Shown: piece by piece, positions 46,985 to 55,896 of the stretch
Layout of the letters: each line of letters begins with the position of its first letter
How positions within the stretch are numbered: position 1 is the stretch's first letter
Source of the DNA: Bacteroidota bacterium
GTDB taxonomy: Bacteria > Bacteroidota > Bacteroidia > Chitinophagales > Chitinophagaceae
DNA: 64,000 bases
NCBI GenBank assembly: GCA_028875875.1
Contig: JAGWUV010000002.1
Coordinates: forward strand, 62,001 to 126,000
Direction: 5' to 3'
Translations under genes and position numbers: made by a program
Notes under the pieces: model-generated
Database searches by the model: none
Told to the model about the DNA's origin: nothing
The model's input: the letters and a program-made list of their open reading frames with translations, nothing else

Positions 46985-49318
46985 ATGAAGACAAAATTTC
47001 TATTCCTTTCCTTCCTGCCATTATCTGTATTTGCTCAACAAAGCATTCACGAAAAATCGAAAGCCTTGGTTACCAAAATGAGCCTTGAAGAAAAAGTTCA
47101 TTTGGTAGTAGGTATGGGAATGAAACTACCCCCGGGTATTACCTTACCCGATGGCAGTAAAACAGGCCCGGTGGTTGGTCAAACTGCCGATAAAGTAGAA
47201 GGTGCTGCAGGCACAACATTCGCCGTTTCCCGCTTACATATTCCTTCAATGGTTGTTGCAGACGGCCCGGCAGGTGTGCGTATCAGTCCAACCCGTAAGA
47301 ATGATCCCAATACTTATTATGCCACAGCATTTCCTATTGGTACTTTATTGGCCTCTACATGGGATACTGCCACTGTTAAAAAAGTAGGTGCTGCTATGGG
47401 TAATGAACTGAAAGAATATGGTATTGATATTCTACTGGCTCCTGCATTGAATATACACCGCAATCCATTAGGTGGAAGGAATTTTGAATACTATTCAGAA
47501 GACCCGCTGGTAGCGGGAAGAATAGCTGCTGCTTATGTGAATGGCATACAATCCAATGGTGTTGGCACTTCCATTAAACATTATGTTGCCAACAACCAGG
47601 AAACCAATCGTAATACTGTAAATACAATTGTAAGTGAAAGAGCCCTGCGTGAAATTTATTTACGTGGATTTGAACTTACAGTAAAAGAAGCACATCCATG
47701 GACGGTAATGAGTTCTTATAATAAAGTCAACGGAACCTACACTTCCGAAAGCTACGATCTGCTTACTACCATTTTGCGAAAAGAATGGAAGTATAAAGGT
47801 TTTGTAATGACGGATTGGTTTGGCGGAAAAGATGCCGTAGCACAAATGAAAGCTGGAAACGATTTGCTAATGCCAGGTACACCCAAACAAATTGAAACGA
47901 TTGAAGAAGCCATAAAAAATAAAACTTTATCGGAAGATGTGCTGAATGAAAATGCAGCAAGAATCCTTGATATTATCCAGGAGTCTCCTGCCTACCGTAA
48001 TTACAAGTATAGTAATATACCCGACTTGAAAGCACATGCACAGGTAGCAAGAGCCGCTGCTGCAGACGGAATGGTTTTATTAAAAAATGAAAGCAATACC
48101 CTTCCTGCAAAAGCATCTCAAAAAGTGGCAGTATTCGGGGTTACTGCATATGAAATGATCACTGGTGGAACAGGTAGTGGTGACGTAAATAAAGCCTATG
48201 CTGTTTCTTTACCTGAAGGGCTAACCAAAGCTGGCTTTACTATTGATGAAGCATTACAAAAAGAACATTTGAGTTATTTGGAAAAGGCGAAAGCGGCACA
48301 GCCCAAGAAACGTATGTTCTTTGAACCAATGATCCCAATTACCGAGATATCAATTGATCAAAATGAAATAGAACAGAAAGCGAATGATTGTGGTATTGCA
48401 TTTGTAACCATTGGCCGTAGCTCCGGTGAATTCTTCGACAGGAAATTAGAAAACGATTTTTATTTATCGAAAGAAGAAAAACAGTTGTTAAATAAAGTGA
48501 GCAAAGCTTTTCATGCCAAAGGAAAGAAAGTAGTGGTAATTCTGAATATTGGTGGTGTTATTGAAACAGCAAGCTGGCAGAATGATGCAGATGCCATTCT
48601 TCTGGCATGGCAACCCGGTCAGGAAGCCGGTAATGCAGTTGCGGATGTGATCAGTGGAAAAATAAACCCATCCGGTAAACTCGCTACCACATTTCCTGTA
48701 GACTATAAAGATGTTCCCTCCGCTAAAAACTTCCCCGGAAAAGAACTGCCCAGCGATTCAAAAGTTGATTTTGCCATTGTAAAAAATGTACCGGCAGAAG
48801 TAACTTACGAGGAGGGCATTTACGTAGGATACCGCTATTACAATACATTTAATGTTCCCGTAGCTTATCCTTTTGGATATGGGCTTTCTTACACCAGCTT
48901 TAAATACAGTAACCTGCAATTGAGCTCAAAAATCTTCAACGGTAAATTAACGGCAACAGTAACAGTAACCAATACAGGTAAAAGTGCAGGTAAAGAAGTG
49001 GTGCAACTCTACATCAGTGCACCGCATCAAACCATTGACAAGCCTGAAGAAGAATTAAAAGCTTTTGCCAAAACAGGTTTATTGCAGCCCGGTCAGTCGC
49101 AAACCATCCGGTTTACCATTGATGGTAAATTACTTGCCTCCTTTCATACCGATGCTTCTGTATGGATAGCAGATGCCGGCACTTATACAGTAAAAGCTGC
49201 CAGCAATGCCAATACTGTTTTGCAAAAAGCGGGGTTCAGCATTGTGAAAGATATTGTTGTTGAAAAAGTAAATAAAGTTTTAGTACCGCAGGTAAGTATA
49301 AATGAGCTGAAAAAGTAG
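46985..49318 (+). CDS. GH3 beta-glucosidase-type glycosidase
   Basis: About 777 residues. The signal peptide ends in SVFAQQ. The N-terminal TIM barrel (about 20-350) carries VVADGPAGVRISP, LLAPALNIHRNPLGGRNFEYYSEDP, GTSIKHYVANNQE and the nucleophile Asp277 in FVMTDWFGGKDA. The alpha/beta sandwich (about 360-580) has GMVLLKNESNTLPAK and ILNIGGVIETASW. The C-terminal fibronectin-III-like domain carries YPFGYGLSYTSF and VTVTNTGKSAGKEVVQLYIS. It hydrolyses terminal beta-glucosides or related sugars in the periplasm. The ATG at 46985 is chosen over a TTG at 46979. It is followed by a terminator. Confidence 0.95.
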   Translation: MKTKFLFLSFLPLSVFAQQSIHEKSKALVTKMSLEEKVHLVVGMGMKLPPGITLPDGSKTGPVVGQTADKVEGAAGTTFAVSRLHIPSMVVADGPAGVRISPTRKNDPNTYYATAFPIGTLLASTWDTATVKKVGAAMGNELKEYGIDILLAPALNIHRNPLGGRNFEYYSEDPLVAGRIAAAYVNGIQSNGVGTSIKHYVANNQETNRNTVNTIVSERALREIYLRGFELTVKEAHPWTVMSSYNKVNGTYTSESYDLLTTILRKEWKYKGFVMTDWFGGKDAVAQMKAGNDLLMPGTPKQIETIEEAIKNKTLSEDVLNENAARILDIIQESPAYRNYKYSNIPDLKAHAQVARAAAADGMVLLKNESNTLPAKASQKVAVFGVTAYEMITGGTGSGDVNKAYAVSLPEGLTKAGFTIDEALQKEHLSYLEKAKAAQPKKRMFFEPMIPITEISIDQNEIEQKANDCGIAFVTIGRSSGEFFDRKLENDFYLSKEEKQLLNKVSKAFHAKGKKVVVILNIGGVIETASWQNDADAILLAWQPGQEAGNAVADVISGKINPSGKLATTFPVDYKDVPSAKNFPGKELPSDSKVDFAIVKNVPAEVTYEEGIYVGYRYYNTFNVPVAYPFGYGLSYTSFKYSNLQLSSKIFNGKLTATVTVTNTGKSAGKEVVQLYISAPHQTIDKPEEELKAFAKTGLLQPGQSQTIRFTIDGKLLASFHTDASVWIADAGTYTVKAASNANTVLQKAGFSIVKDIVVEKVNKVLVPQVSINELKK

Positions 49319-49350
49319 TGTGACATTTTTCCTATCCCCATCAAGTGAAG

Positions 49351-49380
49351 CGGCAGCCCATCAAAAGGTTGCCGTTTTTT
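49351..49380 (+). terminator. rho-independent terminator after GH3
   Basis: CGGCAGCC (49351-49358) pairs with GGTTGCCG (49367-49374) through one G-U, with an 8-nt loop and a run of six Ts. It overlaps the stop of the convergent aminotransferase by 2 nt. Confidence 0.88.
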
Positions 49381-50524
49381 ATGTAAGTTTTACCAATCGC
49401 TCAACAGCTTTTTCCAGAGTAGATTCCTGCTTGGCAAAACAAAAACGCAACACTTTATGGTCTTCCCCTTCTTTATAAAAAACAGAAACAGGAATAGCTG
49501 TTACACCAAATTCTTTTGTTAAGCGAATAGCAAACTCCGTATCTTTTTCTTCACTAAAGTGAGCATAACTGTAACACTCAAAATAACTACCATGAGAAGG
49601 GATACCTTTAAAGGGCGTAGCTTTCATCAGATTCCTGAAATAATCTCTTTTTTGTTGCAATAGTTTTGGTAATGATAAATAGGCTTCTTCACGTTGAAGG
49701 TATACCGCAAGCGCAACTTGTTTTGGCGTATCGCAGCTGAAACAATTGAACTGGTGCACTTTCCTGAATTCTTTCATTATAGAAGCAGGTGATATGCAGT
49801 AGCCTAGTTTCCATCCGGTACAATGGTAGGTTTTTCCGAAAGAAAAACATACAAAACTTCTTTCCAATAAATCTGGGTAACGTAGAATGGATTGATGAAG
49901 GATACCATCGTAAATCAGGTGTTCATATACCTCATCACTCAGAATAAAAATATTGGTTCCGCTAACGGTCTTTCTTAACTGTTCAATATCATCCGAACTC
50001 AATACAGCCCCTGTTGGATTATGCGGTGTATTGATCATGATCATTTTTGTTTTACTATTCACTTTCGATTGCACTTCCTCCCAGGGAATGGAATAATCAG
50101 GAAAGCGTAAAGAAATGCGAACAGCCTTGGCTCCGTTTACTTCTATGTTAGGAATATAACTATCGTAAGCGGGTTCAAAAACGATTACTTCATCGCCGGG
50201 CTGCAATACGGTGGTGAGCGCAGTGTAAATTGCATAAGTACCACCGGGTGTTACGGTTATCTGTGTATCAGGATCAACGCTTGTTTGATATAACTTTTCT
50301 ATCTTCTCTGCTAACCTCTCTCTCAATAAAGGCAATCCATTCATATGAGCGTATTGGTTATGCCCATCCTGCATAGCTTTATTTACCAAAGCAATTAACT
50401 CCTCACTCATCATAAAATCGGGGAAGCCTTGTCCTAAATTTACTGCATTGTATTGCTGAGCCAAAGAACTCATCACAGTAAATATCGTAGTGCCAACATC
50501 GGGAAGTTTTGAAACGATCTGCAT
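49379..50524 (-). CDS. PLP-dependent aminotransferase (methionine/kynurenine type)
   Basis: 381 residues, fold type I class I aminotransferase. It opens SKLPDVGTTIFTVMSSLAQQYNAVNLGQGFPDF, the pattern of YbdL-like methionine and kynurenine aminotransferases. Further motifs are MINTPHNPTGAVLS, LSDEVYEHLIYDG and the PLP Lys in SFGKTYHCTGWKLGY. The C-terminal Arg for the carboxylate is in VLRFCFAK. It probably transaminates methionine or aromatic amino acids; the specificity is not certain. It follows the orphan TolC gene by 8 nt on the same strand. The pairing is probably positional rather than functional. Confidence 0.92.
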   Translation of the reverse strand: MQIVSKLPDVGTTIFTVMSSLAQQYNAVNLGQGFPDFMMSEELIALVNKAMQDGHNQYAHMNGLPLLRERLAEKIEKLYQTSVDPDTQITVTPGGTYAIYTALTTVLQPGDEVIVFEPAYDSYIPNIEVNGAKAVRISLRFPDYSIPWEEVQSKVNSKTKMIMINTPHNPTGAVLSSDDIEQLRKTVSGTNIFILSDEVYEHLIYDGILHQSILRYPDLLERSFVCFSFGKTYHCTGWKLGYCISPASIMKEFRKVHQFNCFSCDTPKQVALAVYLQREEAYLSLPKLLQQKRDYFRNLMKATPFKGIPSHGSYFECYSYAHFSEEKDTEFAIRLTKEFGVTAIPVSVFYKEGEDHKVLRFCFAKQESTLEKAVERLVKLT

Positions 50525-50532
50525 ATACTGAA

Positions 50533-51831
50533 TTAAAATCGTAGCCTGTTAATAAGCCTTTGCAGCTGTACTTCAGCAGACTTTGCTGCATAGCTCAGGT
50601 TTACCAGCTGATACGCTGCATTCTCATAACTCTGTTGTGCCAGTTTTACATCAATGATCGTAGCCTGCCTTAACTGAAATCTTTGCATTACAAGATCCAA
50701 CAATTGTAGGGATAATTCATAATTCTTTTGCTGTGTTTCCAACTGTTCCAGGTTACTCTTGTAAGCCTGCCAGCTTTTAATAGCCAATGCATTATATGCT
50801 AGTACCAAAGTATCTCTCAACAATTTTGAATTACTTGTATTCATACCGGCAATCTGCGATTGCTTCTTAAAAATACTACCGTTATAAATGGGTAGTGATA
50901 AGCTTAAACCGATATAGGGACCGTAGTTTTGGTTGAAGATAATATTACCCGCGGAGTTCTGTGTGCGGTTATAATTATAGCCTGTAGCAGCAAGAACGGA
51001 AGGGTATCGTTGAGCAAGTGTTTCTCTCTCCAGCAATGCATTCACCTGTATCTGCTTTTCAGCAACGCTAATATCAGGGTTCATTTGCAGGTTATTAAGA
51101 ATAGAATCCAACCGAATATGCTTATTTACAAGAATGGTATCGTTAATGGTGATTGCGGAATCTCCTTTCAGCGTTAATAAGGTTAGCAGGTCTGTTTTTC
51201 CCTGGTCAATTACCAGTTGCTGTGCACTTAATGTTTGCAACTGTGCATTCAGATCAAGTTGGGCCTGAAAAAGATCTGCGTTATTGGCAAGGCCAATTTC
51301 TTTTTGTGTTTGAATAATAGAAAGTTTTTGCCTCGATACTTCTATAGATTTCTCAAGTGTTTTAGCGTAAGATTGCTGGCGAACAATATCATAATATTTC
51401 AAAATTACATTACTCGCAAGAATGAGCCCTTTTGAACTTAGCTGGTATTCACTGATCGTCTGCACATTTTCCAAGCGTTTTTTCTCAGCCACAATTCTTC
51501 CGCCATTATATACCAACACATTGGCCGTAAGGCCTACAGATGCTGCATTGTTTATATTTCCATTACGCTGGATCTTTACACCACCATTAAGTGTTTGATT
51601 CAGGTTAGAGGTTTGCTCATTATCTGATGCATTGAATGCCACAAAGGGTAAGCCGCCTGCAATACCATAGTCGTTATTAACCGTAGCTATGGCCACATTA
51701 TTTTTTGCTAATTGTATTCCTAAATTGTTTTTCAGCGCAGTACTTACTGCATCAGAAAGTGTTAACCGTTGTTGTGCAAAACATGCAAAAGGCAGTAATA
51801 CAAGCAGGTGCAGAAATACTTTCTTCTTCAT
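50533..51831 (-). CDS. TolC-family outer-membrane protein (orphan)
   Basis: 432 residues. The signal peptide ends in CFAQQ. It starts LTLSDAVSTALKNNLGIQLAKNNVAIA, the classic N-terminus of outer-membrane efflux proteins. A second helical repeat has KSWQAYKSNLEQLETQQKNYELSLQLLDLVMQRFQLRQATIIDVKLAQQSYENAAYQLV. There is no adaptor or pump gene adjacent, so it may pair with a transporter elsewhere. It lies downstream of pyrH (57 nt gap), with its own expression signals unclear. Confidence 0.92.
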   Translation of the reverse strand: MKKKVFLHLLVLLPFACFAQQRLTLSDAVSTALKNNLGIQLAKNNVAIATVNNDYGIAGGLPFVAFNASDNEQTSNLNQTLNGGVKIQRNGNINNAASVGLTANVLVYNGGRIVAEKKRLENVQTISEYQLSSKGLILASNVILKYYDIVRQQSYAKTLEKSIEVSRQKLSIIQTQKEIGLANNADLFQAQLDLNAQLQTLSAQQLVIDQGKTDLLTLLTLKGDSAITINDTILVNKHIRLDSILNNLQMNPDISVAEKQIQVNALLERETLAQRYPSVLAATGYNYNRTQNSAGNIIFNQNYGPYIGLSLSLPIYNGSIFKKQSQIAGMNTSNSKLLRDTLVLAYNALAIKSWQAYKSNLEQLETQQKNYELSLQLLDLVMQRFQLRQATIIDVKLAQQSYENAAYQLVNLSYAAKSAEVQLQRLINRLRF

Positions 51832-51888
51832 AACATGAAATTACCAACGCAGGGTTTGCAGGAATAAATAATTTGATTAGTGGGTGAA

Positions 51889-52605
51889 TTAGCTAACCAA
51901 GGTTCCCACATTCATACCCTGAACAACATTCAACAGGTTGCCGGGTTTATTCATATCGAATACAATGATGGGAAGCTTGTTTTCCATACAGAGTGTAAAA
52001 GCCGTCATATCCATCACTTTCAGGTTCTTGCTGATACAATCCTGGAATGAAATTTTCTCAAATCGTGTAGCTGAAGAATCTTTTTCAGGATCTGCAGTAT
52101 AAATACCATCTACCCTTGTTCCTTTCAAAATCACATCAGCCTTCATTTCAATGGCACGTAAAGAGCCGGCGGTATCTGTAGTGAAATAGGGGTTTCCGGT
52201 ACCAGCACCAAATATTACCACACGGCCTTTTTCCAAATGCCTGATGGCTTTACGTCGAATATAGGGTTCTGCTACCTGCTCCATATTAATGGCACTTTGC
52301 AAACGGGTGTATACACCTATCTTTTCGAGCATGGCCTGCATAGCCATTCCATTAATTACAGTTGCCAGCATTCCCATATAATCGCCATGGGCCCTTTCAA
52401 TTCCGCTATCCGCCTCATTCATACCTCGGTAAATATTGCCACCCCCAATAACAATGGCCACCTGCACACCTAAATCTGTTACCAGTTTAATGTCGTGTGC
52501 ATATTGTTCAATGATTTTGGGATTAAATGGATCTCCGTTTTTTTGGTCACCTAATAAAGCTTCGCCTGATAATTTTAATAAGATTCTTTTGTACTTCGGG
52601 AGCAT
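51889..52605 (-). CDS. pyrH: UMP kinase
   Basis: 238 residues, the usual length. Amino-acid-kinase fold: [16 protein letters not shown] at the N-terminus, [33 protein letters not shown], the ATP-loop [14 protein letters not shown] and [16 protein letters not shown]. It phosphorylates UMP to UDP and is allosterically controlled by UTP in known members. It is downstream of tsf, the conserved rpsB-tsf-pyrH order, but a terminator separates tsf and pyrH. Confidence 0.97.
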   Translation of the reverse strand: MLPKYKRILLKLSGEALLGDQKNGDPFNPKIIEQYAHDIKLVTDLGVQVAIVIGGGNIYRGMNEADSGIERAHGDYMGMLATVINGMAMQAMLEKIGVYTRLQSAINMEQVAEPYIRRKAIRHLEKGRVVIFGAGTGNPYFTTDTAGSLRAIEMKADVILKGTRVDGIYTADPEKDSSATRFEKISFQDCISKNLKVMDMTAFTLCMENKLPIIVFDMNKPGNLLNVVQGMNVGTLVS

Positions 52606-52659
52606 GAGGGATAGTAGATTGATTCGATTGCAAATAACCTGAATTTTTAGTGATGCACC

Positions 52660-52694
52660 AAAACGAAAAGGGCCATCGTTTCCGATAGCCCTTT
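52660..52694 (-). terminator. terminator between tsf and pyrH
   Basis: On the minus strand AAAGGGC and GCCCTTT, extended by ATCG/CGAT across one mismatch with a 4-nt loop, are followed by TTCGTTTT. Partial read-through would still allow pyrH expression. Confidence 0.78.
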
Positions 52695-52716
52695 CTTATG
52701 CTGATATTTTGAATGA

Positions 52717-53559
52717 TTATCCTAATGCAACACGTTTGAAAGCAAGCACTTTCAGGTTAGCATCTACGCTTTTCAGGTAATCGCCAACTGATTTACTGCC
52801 ATCTTTAACGAAAGCCTGGGCCAATAAAGTTTGCTCTTTGAAAAAGGCATTCAATTTACCTTCAGCAATTTTAGCCAGCATTTCGTCGGGCTTACCTGCC
52901 ATTTTAGGATCCTGCTTCATTGTATCGATAACAATGCTTCTTTCTCTTTCTACTGTTTCAGCAGGAACTGAATCTGCATCTACTGCTACAGGATTCAATG
53001 CGGCAATTTGCATCGCTACATCTTTACCGGCTTCAGTAGCTTCGCTGTTTAAACCTACCAATACACCTAAACGGAAAGCACCGTGAATGTAAGAAGCAAC
53101 ATAAGGCGCTTCGATTCTTTCGAAACGGCTAACACCGATCTTTTCGCCGATAGCTGCGAGTTTATCGTTGATGAGGTCTGAAACTTTAGCACCGTTTACA
53201 GTTACTTCGTTCAGTTCTTCAACAGATTTTACATTGTTGGCAACTGCTGCATCGGCAATGCTTTGTGCAAAAGCAACGAAATCAGCATTTTTAGATACGA
53301 AGTCTGTTTCGCAGCTAATGCAAATAATGAAACCTGTTTTGTTATCTGCAGTTGTTTTAGCAATTACTACACCTTCTTTTGCTTCACGATCGCTGCGTTT
53401 GGCGGCCACTTTCTGGCCTTGTTTACGCAACCAATCGATCGCTGCTTCAAAATCGCCGTTTGTTTCAGTTAATGCTTTACGGCAATCCATCATTCCTGCA
53501 CCTGTAGCCTGACGTAATTTGTTTATGTCGGCCGCTGTAATAGCTACACCTGTACTCAT
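52717..53559 (-). CDS. tsf: translation elongation factor Ts
   Basis: 280 residues. The N-terminal UBA-like part has ITAADINKLRQATGAGMMDCRKAL and EAAIDWLRKQG. The core has the TDFVSKN motif in ISCETDFVSKNADF, and the C-terminal part has ILAQAFVKDGSKSVGDYL-type sequence. It is the nucleotide-exchange factor for EF-Tu. A good -7 element lies upstream, so tsf may have its own promoter besides read-through from rpsB. A dispersed repeat copy lies in the rpsB-tsf gap. Confidence 0.97.
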   Translation of the reverse strand: MSTGVAITAADINKLRQATGAGMMDCRKALTETNGDFEAAIDWLRKQGQKVAAKRSDREAKEGVVIAKTTADNKTGFIICISCETDFVSKNADFVAFAQSIADAAVANNVKSVEELNEVTVNGAKVSDLINDKLAAIGEKIGVSRFERIEAPYVASYIHGAFRLGVLVGLNSEATEAGKDVAMQIAALNPVAVDADSVPAETVERERSIVIDTMKQDPKMAGKPDEMLAKIAEGKLNAFFKEQTLLAQAFVKDGSKSVGDYLKSVDANLKVLAFKRVALG

Positions 53560-53608
53560 AGTATGTTATTTTTAAAAATTCAGTGATTAGTTCTCCAAGA
53601 TTGTGCCG

Positions 53609-53616
53609 CAAAATTA
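53609..53616 (-). promoter_or_regulatory. candidate -7 element of a tsf promoter
   Basis: Minus-strand TAATTTTG fits TAnnTTTG, about 50 nt before the tsf ATG at 53559. No clear -33 element was found. Confidence 0.4.
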
Positions 53617-53664
53617 ATACTACAATCTTGTCAGTTATTATTATGAAATGATGAACTGAGCGGT

Positions 53665-53687
53665 GCAGTACAAGTGTGCGACGCAAC
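53665..53687 (+). repeat. dispersed intergenic repeat, copy 1
   Basis: Core AAGTGTGCGACGCAAC preceded by GCAGTAC, in the rpsB-tsf gap. The same 23 bases occur at 58103-58125, and the 16-bp core occurs inverted at 55818-55833. Confidence 0.85.
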
Positions 53688-53769
53688 GATGTGGAAAAGC
53701 GATATAAAAGATGGGCCAATAGTCAAACAGATCACTGAATGACTTATTGACCCAATGACTTTTGTTTAA

Positions 53770-54663
53770 TTATTTACCACCACCTGCAGGTCTGCGGCTG
53801 TTAGCCACACGGCGCTTAGGCTGGCCGGCACCCGGAGCAGCATCGCCGCCACCACGGTTACCACCTCTTCTGCCACGGCCGCCTTCCGCCTGTGCTTCAG
53901 CCTCTAAACGGCGGGCTTTAGCTTCCAGTTCGTTGGCTTCATCAGCTGATTCATCTTCATCTTTGCTGGCCTGGCGTTCAGCTAAACCTTCTGCAATGGC
54001 AGCAGTGATGTAATTTGTAATGATGGCGATAGATTTAGTAGCATCATCATTGGCTGGGATAGCAAAATCTACTTTGTTAGGATCGCAGTTAGTATCCACC
54101 ATACCAAAAGTGGTGATTCCTAAACGTTTAGCTTCTGCTAAAGCAATGTGCTCGTGACCAATATCTACCAGGAATAAAGCAGCCGGCAAGCGACCTAATT
54201 GAGCGATACCGCCCAATACTTTTTCCATTTTTTCCTTATCACGTGTTAAGGTTAAACGCTCTTTTTTAGTAAGACTTTCAGCACTGCCATCAGCCAGCAT
54301 TTTTTCAATGCTCTGCATTTTTTTAACGCTCTTACGAACAGTGTTGAAGTTGGTTAACATACCACCTAACCAACGCTCAGTAGCGAAAGGCATGTTTACT
54401 TTTTTAGCACACTCGCTAACAATTTCTTTCGCTTGTTTTTTAGTGGCTACAAACATGATCTTTTTACCGCTCTTGGCAATCTGCTTCATAGCAGCTGCTG
54501 CTTCCTGTAAATGATCAACAGTTTTATTAAGGTCTATGATATGTATACCTTTTTTCTCTGCAAAGATGTAAGGTAACATCTTAGGATTCCACTTCTTACG
54601 CAGGTGGCCAAAGTGAACACCGGCTTCGAGTAATTGCTGTTGCAATGAAGTGTTATTTTCCAT
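53770..54663 (-). CDS. rpsB: 30S ribosomal protein S2
   Basis: 297 residues. The S2 core (about 1-230) is clear: LLEAGVHFGHLRKKWNPKMLPYIF, IHIIDLNKTVDHL, RWLGGMLTNFNTVRKS, LFLVDIGHEHIALAEA and DTNCDPNKVDFAIPANDDA. A C-terminal tail of about 60 residues is first acidic (DEDESADEANELEAKARRLE) and then Gly/Arg-rich (GRGRRGGNRGGG), beyond the E. coli length of 241. Such tails are frequent in Bacteroidota. It forms an operon with rplM and rpsI upstream. Confidence 0.97.
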   Translation of the reverse strand: MENNTSLQQQLLEAGVHFGHLRKKWNPKMLPYIFAEKKGIHIIDLNKTVDHLQEAAAAMKQIAKSGKKIMFVATKKQAKEIVSECAKKVNMPFATERWLGGMLTNFNTVRKSVKKMQSIEKMLADGSAESLTKKERLTLTRDKEKMEKVLGGIAQLGRLPAALFLVDIGHEHIALAEAKRLGITTFGMVDTNCDPNKVDFAIPANDDATKSIAIITNYITAAIAEGLAERQASKDEDESADEANELEAKARRLEAEAQAEGGRGRRGGNRGGGDAAPGAGQPKRRVANSRRPAGGGK

Positions 54664-54673
54664 CGTATGAATT

Positions 54674-54701
54674 TGAAATTTGTGATTTGAAATTTGTGAT
54701 T
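54674..54701. repeat. two tandem 14-bp repeats upstream of rpsB
   Basis: TGAAATTTGTGATT occurs twice in perfect tandem (54674-54687 and 54688-54701) in the 45-nt gap between rpsI and rpsB, with a partial third unit before it. It probably arose by slippage. Confidence 0.75.
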
Positions 54702-54708
54702 GCCAAGA

Positions 54709-55098
54709 TTAACGCTTACTGAACTGGAAGCTTCTACGTGCTTTCTTATGACCGAATTTCTTACGCTCAACACCACGAGGATCACGTTTCAGGTGACCAG
54801 CAGCTTTCAGTGAAGGACGGAATTCAGCATTTACTTCGAGCAATGCACGGGCAATAGCCAGTTTAGTTGCCTCAGCTTGTCCTTTTAATCCGCCACCTTG
54901 TGCATTCACAACGATGTCGAATTTACCCACTACATCAGCGCTTTTTAAAGGAGCTTCTACCTGGTTTTGTAAATAAACCAGTGGAAAATATTCTTTGTAA
55001 TCTTTGTCGTTCACGGTAATCTTACCTTCACCCTTGCTGATAAACACACGGGTTACAGCTTCTTTACGGCGACCAACTGCATTTTTTTGCTTTTCCAT
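54709..55098 (-). CDS. rpsI: 30S ribosomal protein S9
   Basis: 129 residues, full length. Family segments: AVGRRKEAVTRVFISKGEGKITVN, KDYKEYFPL, VVNAQGGGLKGQAEATKLAIARALLE and the basic C-terminal GVERKKFGHKKARRSFQFSKR, whose last Lys-Arg reaches the P site. It follows rplM after 58 nt and precedes rpsB. Confidence 0.97.
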   Translation of the reverse strand: MEKQKNAVGRRKEAVTRVFISKGEGKITVNDKDYKEYFPLVYLQNQVEAPLKSADVVGKFDIVVNAQGGGLKGQAEATKLAIARALLEVNAEFRPSLKAAGHLKRDPRGVERKKFGHKKARRSFQFSKR

Positions 55099-55115
55099 TT
55101 ATTTTTTATTTGGAA

Positions 55116-55131
55116 CCTGTCTGCCGACAGG
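55116..55131. repeat. small palindromic hairpin between rplM and rpsI
   Basis: CCTGTCTGCCGACAGG is a 6-bp stem (CCTGTC/GACAGG) with a TGCC loop, GC-rich in an otherwise AT-rich gap. It may be an intergenic palindromic repeat or an mRNA-processing hairpin. Confidence 0.6.
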
Positions 55132-55156
55132 CGGTTTTGAAATTTGATGTTTAGAA

Positions 55157-55600
55157 TTAGAATTTTAATTCTTTAGGCTGTTGTGCAATATGCGGATGCT
55201 CTGCACCGGCATACACAAACAACTTCTTAATCATTTTACGGCCTAAGCGGTTTTTAGGTAACATACCTTTTACAGCTCTTTCCATTACCACCTCAGGGCG
55301 GCGTTTTAATAAATCTTTAGCAGCCTCTTCTTTTTTACCGCCTGGGTAACCAGAGAAGTTGATGTACTGTTTGTCTTCCAATTTATTACCGGTAAAAACA
55401 ACTTTATCGGCATTAATTACAATTACATAATCACCACAGTCTACGTGAGGTGTGTAATAGGCTTTGTTCTTACCACGAAGAACAGCAGCAATCCTGGAAG
55501 CAATACGTCCTACGGTTTGATTAGTACCGTCCACAACATACCAGTTGTGCTTAACGGTAGCCGCATTCGCATGCTTGGTAGTGAAATGAAGTTTACTCAT
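55157..55600 (-). CDS. rplM: 50S ribosomal protein L13
   Basis: 147 residues. Recognised by [48 protein letters not shown] in pieces, then [28 protein letters not shown] and [11 protein letters not shown]. It is the first gene of the minus-strand rplM-rpsI-rpsB-tsf-pyrH block. Its promoter is probably the TACCTTCG element at 55669-55676. Confidence 0.97.
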   Translation of the reverse strand: MSKLHFTTKHANAATVKHNWYVVDGTNQTVGRIASRIAAVLRGKNKAYYTPHVDCGDYVIVINADKVVFTGNKLEDKQYINFSGYPGGKKEEAAKDLLKRRPEVVMERAVKGMLPKNRLGRKMIKKLFVYAGAEHPHIAQQPKELKF

Positions 55601-55668
55601 GATATTATTTGTTTAAATTGAACCGGCGCTATCCCACCGGCATAAATACCCCAAAATTTTCGGGAGTG

Positions 55669-55700
55669 CGAAGGTAGGCAGTAATTGGCCGATTTTCCAA
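55669..55700 (-). promoter_or_regulatory. candidate promoter of the rplM operon
   Basis: Minus-strand TTGG (55697-55700), 20 nt spacing, then TACCTTCG (55669-55676). This resembles the -33/-7 architecture of Bacteroidota sigma factor promoters with one base off the TTTG consensus. The leader to the rplM ATG would be about 60 nt. Confidence 0.45.
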
Positions 55701-55817
55701 CAAAAAACACAAGTATTTTTAATCGACTCTTTACAACTAATTGATTTTCAATAAAAATTTTGACAATTATTTTTAATAGACTTATGAAACCGGCACCAAA
55801 ACAAGCATTTAGCTCAC

Positions 55818-55833
55818 GTTGCGTCGCACACTT
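55818..55833 (-). repeat. dispersed intergenic repeat, copy 2 (inverted, core only)
   Basis: GTTGCGTCGCACACTT is the reverse complement of the 16-bp core found at 53665-53687 and 58103-58125. It lies upstream of the amidohydrolase gene; the adjoining GTACTGC of the other copies is not kept here. Confidence 0.8.
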
Positions 55834-55896
55834 CAACCGCAGAAAGGTATTTCGGCAAACCAAAAAAACAGAACTTTAAGCTCTAAATACATTCCA

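Noticed and set aside
53762-54013. Pro/Ala/Ser-rich frame opposite rpsB
   Set aside because: Antisense shadow of the Gly/Arg-rich S2 tail; its composition explains the open frame.
55819-55896. Amidohydrolase N-terminus from the TTG at 55819
   Set aside because: The codons lie in the dispersed repeat and do not match the family.
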